Shown in pieces: positions 11,546 through 22,732 of a stretch of DNA of 64,000 nucleotides. Made by a program: the position numbers and the translations under genes. A model generated the notes under the pieces. It had not been told where the DNA came from. It made no database searches and saw only the letters and a list, made by a program, of their open reading frames with translations. Position 1 is the stretch's first letter; the number at the start of each line of letters is the position of its first letter. Source of the stretch: Penicillium oxalicum (lineage: Eukaryota > Ascomycota > Eurotiomycetes > Eurotiales > Aspergillaceae); contig NC_064651.1 in assembly GCF_001723175.1 (NCBI RefSeq), forward strand, positions 4,526,001-4,590,000. Direction: 5' to 3'.

Positions 11546-12487
11546 TCAACGATCATACGCCCAGAATTGAGAAGATGGCGGAATGAATGCGCCATGCATG
11601 TCTTGGAAATTGTGCATCTCCTGTTCCTGCTGGGGGTGGTCCGGCTGGTCTGCTCCGATGGTGAACCCAGCACTCGTATCGACTGGGAGCCAGTTGAGAG
11701 TACGACGAGTCGTGCCGTCGGGCATCTCCAGAGTGGCAGAGCAGTCCTCGTCTTTCCATTGATGGGCAGGCTGAGCCGAGAGATATGGGAGATCTGATGG
11801 TCCATCGCGACGAGAGAAGGATTGAGGTGATCGTATACTGTGCAGATCCTCGCCATCTTGCTCGGGCTCCCACGAGCCCAAGGATGCGTTGCTTGTGTCC
11901 GGAGTGCCGCAAGGATCGGAAAGAGGAGAACCGGGGACTCCCGTAAAGTTTTTGACCGGGGCGGTGGGGGTCATAAAGAGTGCGCGTTGAGTGGCCATGA
12001 GGGAGTTCCAGCGCTGACGCTCGACAGCGTGAGAGGATGGGTCGGTGTACATTTGTCGTTGACTCCAGGTTGCATTGGATACTCCGCTAGGAATGAGGAG
12101 TCAGACCTTTATTCCCACTTATTTCTCATACCGCACTCCATTGGAGACAGTGTCTGGGTGCAGCTCATGGACATACCTGGGCTCTTCGAAGGAACTCCAT
12201 TTCCCGCCAGGGGAGTGGATCGTCAGGCCTGCATCCACCCAGGACTGAGGGTATCGCTGGGTATAGGTCTCCATCGCCTTAGGGTACTCGGGTTGTGCAT
12301 CCCAAGTCGGGTGGTCGTCCACCCACGTCTGGGGATCTTCTTGCATGGTCAAGCTCCAGTCGTGGGTTCCCGTCATGAAGCCGGAATACAGCTCCTGGTC
12401 GCCCATCACCGGGCCTTGGAGGGTCTCGTTCTCGTGTCCAGGGAAATCCGGCACGCACCATGGCTCAAGTTCGTACATGGATGCCAT
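11546..12487 (-). CDS. Hypothetical acidic Trp/Pro-rich protein, 298 aa
   Basis: I do not recognise this protein. Two exons on the minus strand, 12487-12132 and 12086-11546, join in phase across a 45-nt intron with a GTATGA donor and a TAG acceptor, giving 298 residues. It is rich in Trp, Pro, Asp, Glu, Gln and His, with repeated W-containing segments such as DWSLTMQEDPQTWVDD and LGSWEPEQDGED. There is no signal peptide, membrane segment or catalytic motif, and long stretches look disordered. A more ordered block (LEMPDGTTRRTLNWLPVD) lies in the C-terminal third. The composition would suit a regulatory or scaffold protein, but that is only an inference. Nearly 5 kb of non-coding DNA lies upstream of its start. 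The continuous phase across a good intron is the main evidence that it is real. Confidence 0.68.
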
Positions 12488-15400
12488 GATTGACGTGTCG
12501 AGCTCGCGGTGGCTGACAGGCTGGGAGTTTTCGACGTGGTCCTTGGTGAATGGAAACTATCCGTGACGATTTGCTGCAAGGAAACAGTGATCGGCGGCAG
12601 CACTCGAGGCGTCAGGGTGACTTCGTAGCGATGAATTGTTTGGATGGACAGATCTATCTGGAGAGATGGGTGGCCTTCACAACAAAAGTATACGAGAAGA
12701 GCGCCAAGATCATATCTTACGAGGAAATTGAAAAGAAGAAAAAGAAAAAAGCAAAGTTTCTGCAGCGATGAGGATCGCCCACTGTCAGTTCCTTATATAA
12801 AATTCCAGAAGCAGAGAAGTCAGCAACCCCAGATCCCGGACGGTCAGGTCAGGACCCGATTTCTGGAGTGACGGGATTCACCACCAATTTGGTCTAGTGC
12901 CAAAAGAAGAAATTGCGGAGAAGTCCCCCTGCAAGCGACCCCGGAAAAAAAAAGAAAAAGCAAAAGAATTCAATCGAAAAGACACAGAGACCAGGGACCG
13001 AAGCCGTTGCCTGCCTCTACCGGTGCCGGTTGAGCAGAGGACCCATCTGGCTTGGGCACCCAGTGGTGAAGGAGTGTCAATGTTGCGCATGATGCCAGGC
13101 GACATGCAATAAGAGTGGACCTATTCAATCGACCCCTGCACCATGGAAACTTTGCTGCTCACCATCAGCGACTAAGCCCGATTCGAATGAAAGAAATGCT
13201 GTACGATGAGCGTCGTTGGGTAATTAACCGAGCAGCTGGGTACTTCAAGCGTATAGAACCATGGCACCATCTCTGCCTTTGTCGGCTCTTGGGAGGGGAA
13301 GGCTAGTCAGTCGAGTCAGCAATTCAGCACAGCGTGCAGGGTTCGCCGTCAACTTCCACAGCTTTCTTCCCCGGATTGTGACCGACGGCTCGAACCGAGC
13401 CCAACCACGGGCAGCGAATACACCAATCGGTGCATTTTGGGGAGTCAAAAGGGGCTCGGCAAGAATCCCTCGAATTAACCGATGTCCATTGCCTTTGTTC
13501 CCCGCAAAAAAACGAGCGAGCCCAGGCACGGGGAGGAAACCCTGGCATGGCCGTCTCCTGACAGCCCATGACTGGTGGTCCCTCCAACGGCTAAGCCAAC
13601 GAGGATACAGGTCCGATTCCTCGATTTTTACGACGATACAACATCCATCACTAGCTCCGGCATGGCGGGGGAGAGGAACAGCCGCTGATCAGCGCCCAGC
13701 TGTCCCGGAATGGGTGGATAGACCGTAAAGGTCGGGGAAGGCTGGGGAATACCGCATCCAGTGCATAGCATAGATCCTCGACTAAGCAACAACTCATCTG
13801 GCCATGGTCACAGCTGAAGTAGATGACTCGAACCGTGGTGAGATCTTGCACGGATGTGCCTTGACGATCGCTCGATTTGCCCCTCTTACTCTCTCCAGCT
13901 TCCCTTTCCTCTCTCCCTCTCTCCCTCGCGTACGCTAACAATGCCGATCGTGGGGATGTGTCTCGATTCAACAATCATGGGCTGTCCTCTTTTGGGCCCC
14001 GTTGCGACTGCTCATCTGTGTGTGCGAGGGCAATCCGCCAAGTCAATCCTGGTCAATAGCAGGTCTCGTCAAAGTATCCGTTGTTTGCATCCAACCGGGC
14101 TCAGTATCGCGAGCAAGCTACGCTTGGGGCACTGTCGATCAGATCTTGACTCAAAACCCATAGGGATGTACCCTCCACGCCACGAGGCACTTGGTACCGG
14201 GCGGAACTGTCTCATGCATTGGTCAATCACTGCCAATGCCGAGCGCGACGGTAGAGTCGTTGCTGGGACACAGGCCCACCTCTCATCTTCCTACCACGGA
14301 TTCCGGCCTCCGGGGAGGGTTGGCAGGCTTGCAGCCCGCAGCGGCCTTTTTGAGTAAGTTTCTGCAGCTTCACCCTGTTGGATAAGTGGGTGCATTGACA
14401 TCTGCCTACTTTGGTGGTTGGAGATGACCGATCAATCACGGAGACGATGGAAGCTGCCTTTTTTCGGGTCGGCCCCTTGCCCTTTCTCTTCTTCATCATA
14501 AGCTTTCCGTAGAATTTTTCCATCAATCTCCGCTTTTTCGTCGGAGAGCTACAAAAGTTCTTCTGCGGGTGACCACCCTTCCGGCTTCACTGTCTGCCGA
14601 GAACCTTTCGGCCTTGATACTTGAGATGACCTCAAGGTTCATTGGGGAAGTGGATTCTTTCCTTGGCTGAGTCTAGTGTTCCTTTACAGCTCGGGTGCCA
14701 TCCTGTCTTGAGGTAGTATTGCATCGGCAACAGGTTCAATTCCACTAGCGGGGGCGAGGATATAGAGTGGGGTTCCTCCGGCGTTCTTGCAAGATCGTCT
14801 TTCTCCAGACAAGAAGACTGCCGAGTCAGATCAACGACAGGGTCTGAAGTGATCATTGGGCCACAGAATGAGACCTGAGGTTCAGCCACTCCGATACGAT
14901 CTCTGCAGGGCAGTGCGGTCATACACGACTGTCCATTTCGAGGCGAGGAAAGTGGCAAGCACATGTCCCAAGGGGGGCTAGTCCATTGCGGAGGTGGCTA
15001 ATTCTCAATTCGCTCGTGATCACGCTCGTGCAGGGTCGTCAGGTCTTCCCCATAGACGGAGGCGATCATCATCTCTTCTGAGAGGGACTGCGATCGCTAG
15101 CGGGCGTGTAGTGGCGCTTCTCCGCAGCGGCGAAAAGTTGAAATGTTGGCTTCTGTCACCCTCGACCCTGCATGGAGAGGGTCAGCAATATCCCTGATCC
15201 AAAAGGGTAGTGGGAATTGGAGAGTCTGAGTCAGGTCTGATTCATGATCCGGGAGATACAACTCGAACGGGACAGATGACAGACGACTGCAAACACTGTT
15301 GGGCCGATCCTGAATAGATGTAGGAGGGAGTAAACGTTGCGCGACGACGCCACTACGGATGAATTCTCCTGTCTCGATATTCGCTCGTCCTCGTATTTTG

Positions 15401-17416
15401 GTAAGACATTGCATACCAAAGTGCGGAGTCGTTTTTTGTTTTTCGGTCTTCTGGAGCAATCGATTCGATCTGGCTAGTATGACAGGCAAGCTGGGCGGTT
15501 CTCGAAACCGCCCGTTCGGACTCTCGGAGAAAAAGTTCGAGGCGTGCCTCCTCAGGTCCGGTGACTACCCTTGTCCTCTCTGACTGCCCAAGGAGAAGGA
15601 GATTTTTCGGAGGATCAAACTGGATGGATCCACTCCAGTCCCGACCCCTGCACGTATGCTGCGTCTTCGGCACATCAAGTCGAGGGCAGGACGAGTCAAT
15701 TCTTTCTGCGGGGAAAAGCAGAGCGCAGCGACCCAGCCAGTTCATCTGATTGGGGGAGGACGCGCATACTCTTGAATCTAAGCGGTTGATCTCTGCTTTT
15801 TTCTGCTATTCACAGTCCTTCCAGTGTCTTATTCTTTCCCCAGGGTCTTTACGAGTGCCCGATTCATTCAGAAATTATAATTATGACTTTCAATCAAATA
15901 TACACTTCCGCTGCTATACGAGCTATGCTCGTACATCGTGCTTTACATTGGCATTTAGCGATTGACGACGGAAAGAACGAGTCTAGTCGAAGGTGCAATG
16001 GAGAAGACTGTCTCATCGCTGCAAGGCTTTTCTCGAAAGATATAGCAGCACCCGTGGAGCTTTGGAGCTGTTGCGAGTCTAGAAGCAAACATTATTTCGT
16101 CTCCCTTAAAGCAAAATTTAACTTGCCCGCATTAATTCTTGCATTTCTGTACCCTCTATCGTTAGATAGAATGACAGTCTGTGAAACATAAAATGAGCTC
16201 GTGAGGGTCTTGGAGCAATTTTAACTCGCCTGCTTGAATCACACCGTCGGGCCTGAGTTCATGAATTTCTTCCTGTCGTTTGATTGCTGCAACTTTGAGG
16301 AATGTCATCTAGCTGCATTATACTGTCCCGTATCCTGATCTGATAAGTTTCTTGGTTTTCCTGGGGGTTTCATTCTCTGTGAGACAAGAAGATTGCTCGA
16401 TTGTAGATCCTGTGTCGTGTCCGCGGCTACAGGGGCCCGTCGTGGTATACTGTTAGGTATTCCGCAGCACATTGGAATACGTTTTACAATTGCGGTACAT
16501 TTCATACCATCAGGCGCCCGGTTCAACCTTGGCCGGCATCATTTCGCCAGTGTACTTAGTTTCTATGGAGCTGTTGTGACACTTTGGCGGCCTCCAATCG
16601 TTTCTCATGGGGGTGGTGGCTATGTTCAGGGTTGCATATGGAGTCAAGGCATGGAGTGCCTGTGCTTGCTGACTGCTGACGTGAGTCTCCCGGTCAATAT
16701 TCTGCTGGAAACATTTCTCCTGATTAAGTGGAAATCTGAATATTTGCGACTCTGATTTTATTTCATTCCCTCTCTATGATGCGTTTCTCATGATGCGTTT
16801 CTCGGCAAGAGAAACAGTCAATTCCAATGCCTTGGGATGGACCAAGGTGCGTCAGAAACAGTCTCAATCGCAGTTTGTCCAGTGCTTCAGGCAGTGTCAT
16901 GTTCTCTGGGTATACGAATGTCGCATACTTAGGCGTTGGATAGCCTGGGACCAGTAGTAATCACCGCTACCTTGATGAGGTCGGGGGAGTCTATGGGTAC
17001 TTGTTCCACGCCGATGCCGTTTTTGATCCAGAGCATGTGTAAGATCATCTATTTACCCTTCTTTCCATATAAATCAACATTCTATGTTCATCGACGGTGC
17101 TTAAAGTCCTGTAATGCGAATGTATACCTGAGCTGTGATTGATAGAAAATACTCTCGTCAGATTGATGTTGCGGGGTCCCCGCATTCAAACGCTAACCGA
17201 AGCCGAGGTCGACCAAAGATCAACCCTTCAGCGCTCCACTGATCATTCTTGCGAGGTTCAAAGTAACGAGTGTTGAAGATTGAGCATACATATACAAGAA
17301 CTACAGGTCTTAAACTACCTTAGACTTCTTCACGATCAGCGAGTGTCTTGTTGACATTGACGTGAGCATATATTCGTTTCACTACAGTGCAGACCCTTGA
17401 TTTCGAACCGCGCGCG
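12488..17416. other. Long intergenic region (about 4.9 kb)
   Basis: This is the largest gap in the window, between divergently transcribed genes. The first 500 bases hold polypurine tracts that are probably leader or promoter of the tryptophan-rich gene. Minus-strand frames at 15745-15353, 15489-15097 and 14964-14632 have protein-like composition, but I could not join them with credible introns. A tandem 14-bp duplication lies at 16776-16803. No RNA gene was recognised. Confidence 0.5.
16776..16803. repeat. Tandem 14-bp direct repeat (two copies)
   Basis: The unit ATGATGCGTTTCTC occurs twice with no spacer, at 16776-16789 and 16790-16803. No function is evident. Confidence 0.9.
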
Positions 17417-18605
17417 ATGATATTCGATCCAGCCCGCATCGAACTCCCAGCTTCATACGAGACAGTTCCCACTACGGGTCAAATCAAAGTCTCACATCAT
17501 CCGACCGGTGCTGCATCCGCTACTCCAGTTATTGTTGTGACCTTGAATCGTCCCACGAAAAGCAATGCATTCACCTCGCAAATGGTGCAGGATTTTGAGA
17601 AGCTCTATCCCATGTTCGATGTGGATGAACGCGTGAAGGTGATTGTCTTGACAGGTGCCGGTAAGACGTTTTGCGCCGGAGCGGACCTGGACCTTGGTTT
17701 CAGCAACAGTCAAGAGCGTCCTGCGGAGCATCGCGACGGGTAGGTCGTACTTAGAACGCCTCTGAGTCGTCGCCATTGGAGATTTATATTGACAGGACTC
17801 ACACCCGGTAGTGGTGGCCGAGTGGCATTAGCTATCCACCGCTGTCGTAAGCCCACAATTGCGGCGATGCAAGGCTCCGCAGTTGGGGTTGGAATGACCA
17901 TGACGCTGCCGGCGATTATACGGTGAGTTGTCTGTTTGTTTTGTCGTACACTTTTTGTGAATCTATGACGGCGGCAAATATGCAACTGTATGGCGACTGA
18001 AGATGAATACCCAGGATCGCCTACGACAAGGGCAAATATGGCTTTGTGTTTGGCCGTCGTGGCATCATCATGGAATCATGCTCCTCCTATTTCCTTCCCC
18101 GTCTTGTCGGATTCTCCAATGCGAGCTATTTAGTGAGTACGGGAGCGGTCTTTCCGCCCACCGCCAAACACTTTGGCGATCTTTTCAACGAAGTGCTTCC
18201 AGATCCTTCGCACGTCCTGCCTCGTGCGCTGGAACTAGCCACCGAGATAGCCGAGAACGTGAGCCCGACATCTCAATATCTCAACCGCGCACTCATGTGG
18301 CGGAACCCGGGAACTCCAGAGGGGGCTCATCTGTTGGAATCGGCGGTGATCTGCCAAATCTTCGGTTCGGCGTATGTCCATATCTCCTCTGGGTCATTCC
18401 AGATCTCGCGAAGGATGCATCCTTTTCAATGGCTGACTACGAAAACAGAGACCAGAATGAGGGGGTCCAATCCTTCTTTGAGAAGCGCAAACCCGCATTC
18501 CGGGCCAATTTGGATGACAATCCGCCCAGTAATGTGCCCTGGTGGACTGAAGTTGACACCGGAAGGCGTCCAAAAGCAAGGAAAACGGGTTCGTCCAAAT
18601 TGTGA
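17417..18605 (+). CDS. Peroxisomal enoyl-CoA hydratase/isomerase family protein
   Basis: A crotonase-fold enzyme acting on acyl-CoA intermediates, probably in peroxisomal beta-oxidation. Four exons, 17417-17739, 17812-17922, 18015-18371 and 18449-18605, give 315 residues. The motif [17 protein letters not shown] carries the oxyanion-hole region, and [14 protein letters not shown] forms the second conserved block. The last three residues are Ser-Lys-Leu, a classical PTS1 signal; this terminus, with the family block WWTEVDTG just before it, supports the last splice. At intron 1 the first AG (17795) would give an in-frame stop, and the acceptor at 17811 restores [13 protein letters not shown]. 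In intron 3 the early AG at 18402 likewise leads to a stop, while 18448 gives [11 protein letters not shown]. The start is the first ATG in the exon-1 frame. Confidence 0.92.
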
Positions 18606-19013
18606 CAGTGATGTTGAATCTGTCCGATTGAGGATCTTATTCGATCGCTCTTTCGCCGCCGCGTTGCCCAACTACGCACGGGATTTCGAATGCGACAGTC
18701 CAGTCTATCAGTCAAATTGTCGCGTAAGGCTTACAGGCCAAAGAGCCGTGCAGGAAGTGAACCTATGAGGGAAATCCCGGGAAGAGTAACCAATGATTAC
18801 CAGAATCGACTCAATTCAGTCTCCAGAATCGCCGAAATCGCTAATGAGGCGAATATCAAAACACCAGATCACATGAATAGAATAAAGAGGAAAGCACCCC
18901 AGACAACCTCGAGAATACCAGCCATGAGCATATTGGATGTTATTCACGCAAAATAGAGGGAAGAAGACAAGAAAGAAGAGCAACACAGGGGATATTTCAA
19001 TTGAAAGTTAGGT
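18606..19013. other. Short convergent intergenic region
   Basis: These 408 bases lie between the 3' ends of the enoyl-CoA hydratase and PAM17 genes. They probably hold the two 3' UTRs, and I see nothing else. Confidence 0.6.
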
Positions 19014-19836
19014 TTAAGCGATGAAGTTGCGACGTTTGCGGTTGTAGGCCCGTTGATCCTTCAGCCACTGTCGATAGCCTTGGACGCTGCCAATTTTCTC
19101 GCCGTAGTAGTCGGGGACGGGGTTTGCAATGGAGTTGGTTGAGGGATCGACTCGGAATCGTCTAATACGGTCGAAAAACTCTTTCTCTTTCTACCGACGC
19201 AACGATAAAGGATAAAAATTAGCCTGTTCCCCGTCTATTTTCATGGAGGCGGTGCTTTCTTTTTGACACAAACTGGACGGGCAAATGACTTACAGTTGCC
19301 ACGGAAGGCTTGTATCGGCGGTAAACAAGGCCCCAAACACCATTGCCTACCGCAGGACCCATCAACCATCCAACGGCACCGCAAGCCGCAGTTGCCAGCC
19401 CGAGAACGACAAAGGGATCCAGGCCCATCACCTGAGTTCCCAGAGCCTCCAAATCCTGAGCCGCAAGAACTTGAACTCCGACAGAGGTAGAAACGAGAGA
19501 TGTGATGATGGAAGATGCTAGTGAATAACGACGGCGCGAAGCTCGGAGCTTGAAGAATGAGTCCCAGTCAAGCTTGACCTCGTTGTTCTTTGGCGCAGCC
19601 GTGGATTGCACACGCAGACCGGCCGGACGGTGCAGGCAGACAGCGGAAGGTCGAACATTGTGAGATTGGAAGGTCTGGCTCTGAATACCACACGACGGTC
19701 GGACAAGAGATGAGTTGAGCCGGACTAGTTGCGCTGGCCCTCCCTGCGTGACACCTCGGACAACGACACTGGGGCGCGCAAGTGTAGTCACCATGGACAA
19801 GCCCACACGACCAGCCGAGACAGATGGGATAGACAT
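19014..19836 (-). CDS. PAM17: Presequence translocase-associated motor subunit Pam17, mitochondrial
   Basis: A component of the TIM23 import motor in the mitochondrial inner membrane, where it supports the association of Pam16/Pam18 with the translocase. Two exons, 19836-19294 and 19190-19014, with a 103-nt intron, give 239 residues. The N-terminal 85 residues are rich in Ser, Arg and Val with few acidic residues, as in a matrix-targeting presequence. The conserved core begins at LDWDSFFKLRASRRRY, followed by two hydrophobic helices (around SSIITSLVSTSVGVQVLA and VVLGLATAACGAVGWLMG). The soluble C-terminus has EKEFFDRIRRFRVDPS, PVPDYYGEKIGSVQGYRQWL and a basic end RKRRNF. An upstream in-frame ATG at 19923 would add 29 residues; the start at 19836 gives a cleaner presequence and is preferred. 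Confidence 0.95.
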
Positions 19837-20645
19837 TTTGACGAGATTGGTGCGTCTGTGTTGCTCTGTGCGGACCTGATTCGAGTCGTGGGGAAAAAAG
19901 AGCGTGGGCAGAGCTTCGAGCATGAGCTCACGTTCCGTGCACCTCCCGCCCGCGCACCTCCCGACAATTCCGTCACATGTTTGTCATTAGATAAGCGAGA
20001 CCACTGGGTTGAACGTTCTCGCCCAGCGAATCGGGCGACCTGCCGCGTGGTTGAAGCTTGGCTGGACACGACGGGTCACATCAATAATCAGTGGAAAACT
20101 CCAGTAACTACTCAGACTTTTATTTGAGCTGGTCTATGTGGCCCTCTCCGCAAATTTATGGTCTCTCCGAGGAATCTTAATATGGAAGTGGTCTACTCAC
20201 AGCTGGTGTATTCGCGCAGAGTGGCTGTCGAGATACTTCAATTTGTACAGTATCATCATGTACAGTGTTCTATCAGACATTCGTAGACTCTCATCGGTTG
20301 GCAAGAATTGGCCTTGACTATTACTACTGATTCGGTGCATCCTGTGCTCTATCACTACACTTATTGCTTAGTCCGTCTTCCTGAACCCATTCGCCAGACT
20401 ATGCATGCCATTGAAACATGATGTCATGCTCACCAACACCATGGCACCTCCCGTCCCAAACATTGACATGCTGGGGACCGTTCATCAAAGCGCTGGTCGG
20501 AGACAATTGCCACATAGCCTCCGATAAGAAAAAATATGCGCAAGCCGTAATTTGCGTCGGAGATGGGAGGACGCTATGCGTTTTCAAACGAAAATAGACG
20601 AAGTTGGTATGCCTCACTCCTAGTCGCGATGCCGACCCATTCGGG
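19837..20645. other. Intergenic region upstream of PAM17
   Basis: This holds the PAM17 promoter and the 3' flank of the FAR-17a-like gene. No further gene was found. Confidence 0.6.
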
Positions 20646-21848
20646 TCACAGTGAAAGCTGCTCGTACTTTTTGATGTCGCCAGGGCGAGATTGCGCTGGA
20701 AATAGGGCGCCAAATCCATTCATGTGACCGTATAGCCATTTCAAGGTGACTGTGCTTAAGGCCATCACAGCAGCACTCAGCGAAAACAAGCCGACTCGGC
20801 CAGTGGTGGAGAGCTGTTCAAAAATCGGGTAAGGATACCTAGGTCATTTAGTAACAGAAGATAAACATTTACTGGCAGACTCGAGTTCTACTGACCATCC
20901 ATTGTACAAGTAGCACCGCTCAATCCAGACCCAATATCCGAATGCGATCGTACTGGAAAGCCCCAAGGATGGCGTCACAGAAATGGTCCATGGCGGCGAG
21001 AAAAACAGGAGATCGACCAGCATGACAATAGAAGGAACCGCATGGAAGCCAAGATCTGCCCAGCGCGGTCATGAGTGAGGATCAAAATTCTCTTGCGAAA
21101 TTTGGGAGCGAAAAAAAAAGAAGTTGGCTTTGGTGTTCACATACCAGCATGCAAAGGAATGACTGCCCAATCTGGTACCACAAGGCGCTCATCAATCTGA
21201 AGATCCGATGTCAAAACACAGTTCTTAAGCTTGGCTTAGACACGTTGTTGTCGGGGCACTCACCAAGCGCAAACCCCAGTATAGAACGCTGATCAGTACT
21301 TCCATGGGAGCACTGCATACTGACAGCAAGTTTTTGGTCAAGAAAAGTCGACGCGATAGTGTTATATCCGCAAGCAGGCCAACCAGAAAGGTGATTGTCG
21401 AAAGAGTCAAGCCGATGACGGTCAAATATTGAAAATGCCAGCCATATGCCTCGTTTCTGTTTGATGCGTTAGCGCTGCATACATCAGCCCTCCGAGGTCC
21501 CCGGACTAGAACCTAAGTATCTTCAATATGACTTACGCTCGATTAGGATTCTCATGCATGCTAGCCAATCGGTGTCAGCGCTAACGTTGTCATTTCGAAA
21601 TATATGATTTTATGGAACTCGGGTTTTGCAGTGCACCATGGATAAAGTGCACAATTCAATGGACATACTACTTGAAAGACAATATGAAACTGGCCAAACC
21701 ACTGGCCTGCTCATTGCAATCTTGATATTAGGCCACGAGTAAGATCACCCGATGAGAGAAAGGATCTTACGTGAACAAAGGCAGAGAGGCCTCGAGAGGG
21801 ACTTGGCAGTCGCTGCAGCGGATGTGAAATGAAGTCTGAAGTACTCAT
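20646..21848 (-). CDS. FAR-17a/AIG1-like integral membrane protein
   Basis: A small polytopic membrane protein of the FAR-17a/AIG1 family. Animal members AIG1 and ADTRP hydrolyse fatty acid esters of hydroxy fatty acids; whether fungal ones do so is unknown. Seven exons on the minus strand (21848-21771, 21706-21669, 21560-21537, 21456-21264, 21196-21145, 21055-20896, 20838-20646) join in phase to 245 residues. Exons of 24 and 38 nt make the gene easy to miss. Hydrophobic segments include TVIGLTLSTITFLVGLLADI, MEVLISVLYWGLRL and VPSIVMLVDLLFFSPPW. The blocks VVPDWAVIPLHAGDLGFHAVP and YPYPIFEQLSTTGRVGLF match the family pattern, including a His in the DLGFHAVP segment that would correspond to the proposed catalytic His. 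The C-terminus is polar and cytosolic-looking. Confidence 0.87.
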
Positions 21849-22732
21849 GGCTTGTAAAAAATGCGAAACAGACCAATCTATGCAATTGCTATAGTACCGA
21901 TGAGCAACTCAAGCAAACTATTTATGGGAGGCCCCGGGGACCCTCGGCTACACAGAGACCATTAAGCAAGGGCGAAGGGCAGGTACAAGCAAGGCACCGC
22001 TATGACGCACTTGACAAGGCCCGGTCAGCTGCCAGCGATGTTTCTGGCCTGTGGCATCCATCTACGGCATGGTTGTTTTTCCGCACGCCGGCTGATTCAG
22101 CCTCATCGTTCCGTTCCCGTCCGACGGCCGCCTTCCCCACACTTTTCCACGCGAGCTTTAGATGACACCGATCGTTGTGCCGGAGAGACGATGTGCTGAT
22201 TAGGCCGGATATTTTCCCAAGCTTGCTGCTTGCATCTCTGTGTAGTTCCAATTCAATTCCGACCCCCCCAGTTGTCATACAAACATTCCATTCAGCACCT
22301 CGTTTTTTCTTCAAAGTCCACCACCTGTGGGTCGTTGATTCAATTCCGCTATCGCTCGGCCGCGTTTTCCCCGCAGATAAGTGAACGAACTCCTGGTATC
22401 GGAGTACGTACTTGCAGCAAGGCCTCCTTTTTGACATCTTCAAGCATCCCACTTTCTTTGCACATCGATGGGCCTCTACAATCGGTGCGGGTGTTTGGTC
22501 GACTATCGCTTTGTCGCAACTTGGGGGCAGCAGAGTTGCCAACGTCGCAAGCGAAGCAATTGGTAGTGGAATTTGATCATCAAACCAGAATCAGGCTCAA
22601 ACACTCGCTATCTGGACGAGCCAAGGCATTCTCAATATATCAGTCACCTTGGCGCATTATCTCAGTCAGGTGTGAAACTGTCAACTTCTTCCATCAGAAC
22701 AGACCTGCCTGTGAGACCGTCCAGGCGGTGCA
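21849..22732. other. Divergent intergenic region (FAR-17a-like / Zn2Cys6)
   Basis: These 884 bases hold two divergent promoters. No gene was recognised. The part before 22733 would be the 5' leader of the regulator gene. Confidence 0.55.
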
